64,000 bases of DNA from Acanthopleura granulata. Its lineage: Eukaryota > Mollusca > Polyplacophora > Chitonida > Chitonidae. Below, piece by piece: positions 59,501 through 64,000 of the stretch. The notes below the pieces were generated by a model, which saw only the letters and a list, made by a program, of their open reading frames with translations, made no database searches and had not been told where the DNA came from. The stretch is from assembly GCA_016165875.1 (NCBI GenBank), contig JABBOT010000004.1, forward strand, positions 18,911,672 through 18,975,671, in the 5' to 3' direction. The translations under genes and the position numbers were made by a program. Numbering within the stretch: position 1 is the first letter of the stretch; every line of letters begins with the position of its first letter.

Positions 59501-62500
59501 ACCTGCGCCACCAAGCAGTAAAGGCAAACCTGACTCAGCCAGGCAGTCTACTTTCTTCACCACTTTGGACTGGCAGGAGGAAGACACACAAAAACCAACC
59601 ACAAATCAGTATTCAGAGGAGGAGGCAGAGTGTCTGTTCGAAAATGAGAACAGAGAACATATGGAATCTGATGATGATTTTGAAGCAGGATTTGCCTCCC
59701 TTTCTACTGAGCGCATTAAGCCTAATGGTGATCACTCTGGCTCTAACCCAACTCAACAGAATGATGTTAATTTACTTGACAGTGGAACTTTCACGAACAA
59801 TGGCACAAACGGGCCACACAAGCAAGAAATGGATGCAGACCTATTGAACTGGTCAAGTAATACATCAACTAACCTAGCCGACAAAGTCGATCTACTGGAT
59901 ATAGGTAGTGACCCAAGCAACTTTGACATTCTCTCTGGAGACTTACAAACCAACACAACAACAACACAGCAGGGCAATTCCAACACAGACGACCTGTTTG
60001 GGGATGCATTTGATCCATTTCAGCAGGCCTCTGCAAATCCAGAACATAAAAGCAAAGTGCAGCCCCCGCAGGCCTCCAAGCGAGGACCAAATTTTGATAC
60101 TTTTGATCCATTCAGTAACTTATCCTCACAAGCAGCACCATCAGGGAGACCTGCACCAGCCAAAGATGATGATTTTCTGAACTTTATGGACAGCCACACT
60201 GATGTCACTCCTGGTGTGGCAATGAAATCTGGCACAAAGGATGATGGTATTGATCTAATGGGAGGGTGGGACAGCTCATCCCTTAAGCCTCCGCCCCCAG
60301 GTTCAGCCACCAACATACCCAGGAACTTGAGCTCGCCAAACCTGAAGACAAAGTCATCAACCAATCAACCAGGATTGAAACCACAGACAGGAAATCTTGG
60401 CTCCTCCAATGCAGGGTCTGCCAATAACCTTCTGTCGGATCCATTCAGTGATTTAGGTAAATACAGTTATTCTTTGTTATAGTAATTTTCAAGTTTACTG
60501 TGATTAAGGTATCAAGTTCTAACACTGATTCTAACTTTTGTGTTCCAGTTGTCAACTTGTTACATCATTTTTTTTTTCTCTTTGTATTTTGTAGGAAACC
60601 TGGGCCTGAAAGGAAGCAGCAGTTTTGGTAGCTTATCTTCAGGGAAGCCTGCTGGTTCTAGTTCACAGACACGCCCACCTACTAATACCACCTCGTTTGG
60701 TGCCACAGCGCGGCCTTCTAGTCAAGCTTCAGCATCCCAGCCCCGCCCCTCTGCCCCGTTCTCATCACAACAGACAGACGGCTTCAAACCACAGGTGTTC
60801 ACACAGCCAAACTATTCCAGCGTGATAGGAGACAGGTCAGAGCGTGGGACCAGGAAACATTTCGGTAAGAGGAGCGAAAGAAAAACACATGTGCCTGGTA
60901 TATCATTTTGTTAAAATGTCAAGACTCACAGCAGTATTTTTCATCATGACTGAACCGCTTTGCATGGACATCCTTACTGTGTGCACTTCTATTTTGATTG
61001 TCATAATGAAGAAGGTTCTTTGTGCAGTCTAGCGTTCCACATTTTAGGTAGAGGTAAATATCTTAGGATGAACATGTCTGGAATTAAACTATAGTGAATT
61101 GATGGGCTCTGAACACTGTGATAAGATATCTCTGATAGCAGAAACTATTAAAAGCTCTTTCCATTGGTTAAGTTCTTTGAAACAGTACTGAGAGTCTTGA
61201 CGTGTTCTTTGTAGGCCCAAAGCCTAAAGTGGCAGAAGATGCTTTTGAAGATCTTCTTGGATCAACTAAGTTTACAGGAAAGAAATCCAATGAACCAAAG
61301 ACAATAGGTGCCATGAGGAAAGCTGACTTATGTCAGGACATGGATCCAGACAAACTCAAGGTGAATCTACATGTACATTGTCTCTGTCCCTCTTTGTCTT
61401 ACTCGTTATCTCACTGTCTGTGCTTAACTAGATTCTACAGCACTATCAGTTTATGACCCTGGACTCCCCATTAATCAGCATTCATTGTCTTTCGTTATTT
61501 GAAGTAATAGGCATGCCAGTAGGGGTGTTTTTTGTATGTATTTTTATGTATTCTATACAGTGCATTATAAAGGCAAGGAAATTTCACAACTTTCATACTG
61601 CAGTTGTCGACTAAAGAACAACCAATAAAAAATAACAGTTCTGAAGATGATGCACAAAAATTTAATCTTCCTTTATTTAATTGGTTACATGTTCTTTTTA
61701 TGAAGTATTACTTTTAGGAGATGTGAAGTAACAGTTTAGGAAAATGAATTTAACATTTACTTCATTTCCGCATGCAGGAATATTTTTGTTAAGGTTACAC
61801 AGGGTACAGTAATAGAGCTGACAGTTTATGAAGGGTAAATAATTCAGATGTCTTTTTAACTGTACATATAATTGCAAAAATTCTGAAGTGACTTTTTTGA
61901 CTGTTTTGACAGTGTTAGAGGCGTGATTGTTTTCGTCTTGTTAATGTGCTTCTGACAGTATTTGCAGTATAGACCCACTTCATTGGACAAGTTGACCAAT
62001 GACAATGGTATATAGCAGTGGGCCTACCCAAGACCTTGCAATATCAAGTGCCTGTGGTTACACCAAATAACTCTTTAATCATGTTTCAAGGAATTAAACG
62101 AAGATGTCATGTCATATTCTAGAATGGTACAGATCCATACCCTTATATACCAGCTGTAAACAATACAAATCTTAAAGTAACTTTAGGTATTAACTTGTTT
62201 TAACTGCATCAGAAGTCACAAGTTAGTAATAACGAAAATTTTACACTGCATGAGGTATAGAACTTCGTAGCAAAAGTTAGTTCATCATGATGTAGGTGAT
62301 ACATGCGTTCTGAGAATCTGAAATATGGATTGTTTAACATGCCAAGAGAAAAATTGTAAAGCTTAGCATGTCTTGCTACATGATTTTTATGAGAGTTATT
62401 GGGTCACCTGAGTTGAAATAGAATGTCCTTAAAAGTTCAGGCCTCAGAATGTGGTTGTCACTGTCTGACCATATGCAGAAGGCCTCTATATCTGCTCTGT

Positions 62501-63767
62501 GTACACCATGCCACACTTGAAGGGTAGTGTGTGAAAAAAGTACAGAGGCTATATGTTGATTGGATATCAATGAAATTTCCCCTGGTTCCTGTCTTAATGT
62601 AGACTTTCATATATTTATGTGGCTTAAAATGTTAAACAGTTAGACAGTTGGATGTTAATCAAGGTATATGACCAGTGAACTATATACAGAACTTTATCTT
62701 ACTGTCTTTCGCAGAACCCATTTTGTGTTTCCTGTTGGTTTTCATGAACATGAAACACAGAATGAGATGTTATCGCTTAGTCCTGTTTGGGTGAAATCCC
62801 AGCCTGCAAATAATAATTTGATTATTTATCATTAATCAGCATGAGATGTTATCACTTAGTCCTGTTTGGGTGAAATCCCAGCCTGCAAACAATAATTTGA
62901 TTATTTATCATTAATCAGCATTTTGCCTTCTTCATAAAAGCAAATCTCAAACCTCCTAGGTTGTGTAACAAGCAGGGTAATAGTGTGAAGTTATTATAGA
63001 TTTATTTATTTATTCATTTGATTGATGTTTTATGCAGAACTCTAGAATATTTCACTAATACGATGGCGGCCAGCATTATGGTGGGAAAAATCAGGGCAGA
63101 GCCCAGGAGGAAACCCACGACCATCCACAGGCTGCTGGCAGACCTTCCCATGTATAGCCAGAGAGGAAGCCAGCATGAGCTGGGCTTGATTTAGATTTAT
63201 TGTACTGTACTGTAGTGTCTTGTTCATGAACAGAGGCCAGGCGACAGAATTGTCTACATGCAACAGAATTGTCTACATGCAAGAATCTTCAGTGTTAATC
63301 ATAAAACACAGTTTGAAGACTTCAGGCTCTAGTTATAAGTCAAAACTTAGCATATGCAACAAAATTCTTGAGCGCACTTCTCAGGGCAACCATGAACTAT
63401 CAGACATTGGGCATCAAAGGAAAAAATATAAAAAATAACAATCTCCTCACTGCCTCTCTTCTGCCCAAACTTTTCAGTAAACATCAGCAAATGGCTGATC
63501 TATCTGAGCTGACAGATGAGCAGTGGCTAACTTTTTACATTTGGGCTTGAATTATCCTGTGGTGAAAGAAACTTTGGTTTATCTTAAAAGGTTTTGGAAT
63601 GGACTCAAGGAAAGGAGAGGAACATTCGAGCATTATTGGGCTCCTTGAGTGTTGTGCTATGGGAGGGTGAGACTCGATGGAAGGACGTTGGGATGCATGC
63701 CCTGGTGACTCCAGACCAGGTGAAGAAAGCATACCGCAAGGCTGTCCTTTGTGTCCACCCTGATAAG
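47575..63767 (+). CDS. GAK: Cyclin-G-associated kinase / auxilin, 23 exons, 3' end outside window
   Basis: Exons: 47575-47704, 50696-50757, 51044-51103, 51628-51742, 52276-52412, 52753-52878, 53260-53349, 53605-53740, 54091-54237, 54393-54594, 54981-55033, 55495-55643, 55893-56015, 56476-56609, 56939-57052, 57264-57344, 57874-57991, 58239-58318, 58770-58966, 59371-60456, 60595-60864, 61215-61360, 63591-63767. Phases join without a break into 1311 codons, and the last donor (AAG|GTATGC) shows at least one more exon follows. Order: NAK-family kinase, PTEN-like pseudo-phosphatase, C2, adaptor/clathrin-binding linker, J domain. GAK phosphorylates AP-1 and AP-2 mu subunits and recruits Hsc70 to strip clathrin from vesicles. 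The kinase N-terminus plus J domain separates it from AAK1/BIKE (no J domain) and auxilin (no kinase). Confidence 0.96.
48185..48327 (+). mobile_element. tRNA-derived SINE (common family), 3' half
   Basis: Begins near GAGATCTGCCAGCCACCTGC and keeps GGTTGTGGGTTTCCCGTGGA, a changed CTCCCACC block, CATAATGCTGGCC and CATTTTTGAGTACCG, ending AAATAAG. In GAK intron 1. Confidence 0.75.
48622..48874 (+). mobile_element. tRNA-derived SINE (common family), near full length
   Basis: tRNA-like head (CTTCCGTGGCCACGGGGGTT, GAGTTCAAGTCCTGCTC), central CGTGGGTTTCACCTGG, CCTCCCACCATAATGCTG, and an AATAAATAAATAAA tail. In GAK intron 1, 300 bp after the previous copy and in the same orientation. Confidence 0.85.
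49203..49440 (+). mobile_element. SINE of a different tRNA-derived family
   Basis: tRNA-like head with GGCCTGGTGTTTAGAGCG (box A-like) and GGGATCAATCCCAGG (box B-like), then GATCATACCAAAGACTTTTA, TTGGCACTCAGCACTGATAG, CCCGGTGTCACTATAATGTG and GGTGTCATGTCTGGTGTCTG. The body is unrelated to the common family. The pattern is one I associate with mollusc genomes. Confidence 0.75.
51104..51627 (+). other. GAK: GAK intron 3: probable U12-type intron
   Basis: The donor is GTATCCTTT, a full U12 5' consensus. The 3' end lacks a polypyrimidine tract (CAATGGGAAG) and instead has CACTTTAAC at 51610 to 51618, a good U12 branch match with its A about 10 bases before the acceptor. The join gives IMYL followed by KKLSGH, which fits the family alignment exactly. 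Confidence 0.85.
54393..58966 (+). other. GAK: GAK exons 10 to 19: PTEN-like and C2 domains
   Basis: After a proline/glycine-rich hinge (residues 335 to 400), residues about 408 to 570 form the tensin-type phosphatase-like domain ([33 protein letters not shown]). The P-loop is HCLDGKAVS (residues 508 to 516), where active PTEN-type enzymes have HCXXGXXR. The cysteine is kept but the arginine is absent, as in GAK/auxilin of other animals, so it should bind phosphoinositide without hydrolysis. Residues about 575 to 720 form C2 ([65 protein letters not shown]). Confidence 0.93.
54850..54935 (+). mobile_element. Very degraded SINE tail (possible)
   Basis: CTTGTTTCCTCCAGCCATAA, then a GGCATAAAATACTAGTCAAA block with a CAAACAAAAG tail, resembles the common SINE's 3' end with many changes. 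Confidence 0.35.
59371..61360 (+). other. GAK: GAK exons 20 to 22: disordered adaptor- and clathrin-binding linker
   Basis: One 1086-base exon plus two smaller ones encode about 500 residues rich in serine, proline, asparagine and glutamine. Three DPF motifs ([21 protein letters not shown]) match the AP-2 alpha-ear binding consensus. Repeated acidic-dileucine pieces (VNLLDSG, VDLLDIG, DADLLNW) resemble clathrin boxes, and DDLFGD and ELD-type acidic patches resemble gamma-ear ligands. The end ([20 protein letters not shown]) is the conserved lead-in to the J domain. Confidence 0.88.
62762..62919 (+). repeat. 79-bp perfect-length tandem duplication
   Basis: ATGAGATGTTATC through ATTAATCAGC occurs twice head to tail (62762 to 62840 and 62841 to 62919), differing at two bases. 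Confidence 0.92.
63001..63192 (-). mobile_element. tRNA-derived SINE (common family), minus strand
   Basis: Read from the tail: TTTATTTATTTATTCATTTG, GATGGCGGCCAGCATTATGG, GGAGGAAACCCACGACCATC, CTGCTGGCAGACCTTCCCAT and GAGGAAGCCAGCATGAGCTG, stopping at the edge of the tRNA-like head. Confidence 0.88.
63591..63767 (+). other. GAK: GAK exon 23: J domain, cut by window end
   Basis: [19 protein letters not shown] opens the auxilin-type J domain, followed by [20 protein letters not shown] and [15 protein letters not shown]. The HPD tripeptide that stimulates Hsc70 is residues 1308 to 1310. The remaining helix should be on one further exon beyond 64000. Confidence 0.95.
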
Positions 63768-64000
63768 GTATGCAGTGACATAGATTTGGTTCTTAGGAAA
63801 ATTATTACCATAGTTATTGTGCCCGATGTGTAAGAAATTTTAAGTTTTCCTGCACAGGGCCTACTACCCTTTATATATTTTTATTTTTATTTTTGTTGTA
63901 TGCCAGTTAGCTAGGTGGTATAATGCAAATCCAGTCATATGTAGAATATAGGAGTCCATAAAGAAATTGAATGTTCCTGAGATTTACCAATAACTTCTTA

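Larger units (their letters stand above)
61361..63590 (+). other. GAK: GAK intron 22 (2.2 kb) with repeats
   Basis: Donor AAG|GTGAAT, acceptor TTAAAAG|GT (weak pyrimidine tract). It contains a 79-bp tandem duplication and a minus-strand SINE. No coding exon was recognised inside. Confidence 0.8.

Noticed and set aside
1..64000. CRISPR arrays, bacterial operons or rRNA/tRNA genes
   Set aside because: None seen; the DNA is intron-rich animal sequence, and the only tRNA-like parts are SINE heads without full cloverleaf support.

Overview
The window is eukaryotic nuclear DNA from an invertebrate animal, most likely a lophotrochozoan (mollusc or brachiopod). It is AT-rich, has GT-AG introns of 0.1 to 7 kb, and carries animal-specific genes (Wntless, GAK, SYCE2). 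Its tRNA-headed SINEs resemble families I associate with molluscs and brachiopods. The species cannot be fixed from the sequence alone.

Region 1 (1 to about 10.4 kb) is the decayed right part of a Polinton/Maverick-like (adintovirus-type) DNA transposon. It holds remnants of a family-B DNA polymerase, a retroviral-type integrase, a packaging ATPase, a double-jelly-roll-type major capsid protein, a probable minor capsid protein and several small accessory genes. Nearly all carry stops and frameshifts. One 271-codon frame of unknown function is still open. The region ends with a long perfect hairpin and three 19-bp direct repeats. The left end lies outside the window.

Region 2 (about 11.3 to 15.6 kb) holds a partial copy of three 3'-terminal Wntless exons. 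They have open frames, usable splice sites and a preserved minor-spliceosome (U12-type) branch site and acceptor, although the parent gene lies about 28 kb downstream. Phase-compatible exon-like segments follow it.

Region 3 (18.5 to 20.6 kb, minus strand) is a compact three-exon gene for a 186-residue homologue of the synaptonemal complex protein SYCE2. It stands head-to-head with Wntless.

Region 4 (21.9 to about 45.2 kb, plus strand) is a complete 13-exon Wntless (WLS/GPR177/Evi) gene encoding 545 residues. Its intron 9 has U12-type splice signals. Introns hold SINEs, a degraded non-LTR retrotransposon and a dispersed repeat family.

Region 5 (47.5 kb to the end, plus strand) is cyclin-G-associated kinase/auxilin (GAK). 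Twenty-three exons encode 1311 residues covering the NAK-family kinase, PTEN-like and C2 domains, an adaptor-binding linker and the J domain through HPDK. The last part lies beyond the window. Its intron 3 also looks U12-type.

WLS (Wnt cargo receptor, recycled by clathrin-mediated endocytosis) and GAK (clathrin uncoating and AP-2 kinase) both belong to membrane traffic, but nothing in the sequence shows that their adjacency matters. The strongest points for a second look are the WLS partial copy with its orphan U12-type acceptor, the two U12-type introns in neighbouring genes, and the rearranged capsid/ATPase region of the Polinton.
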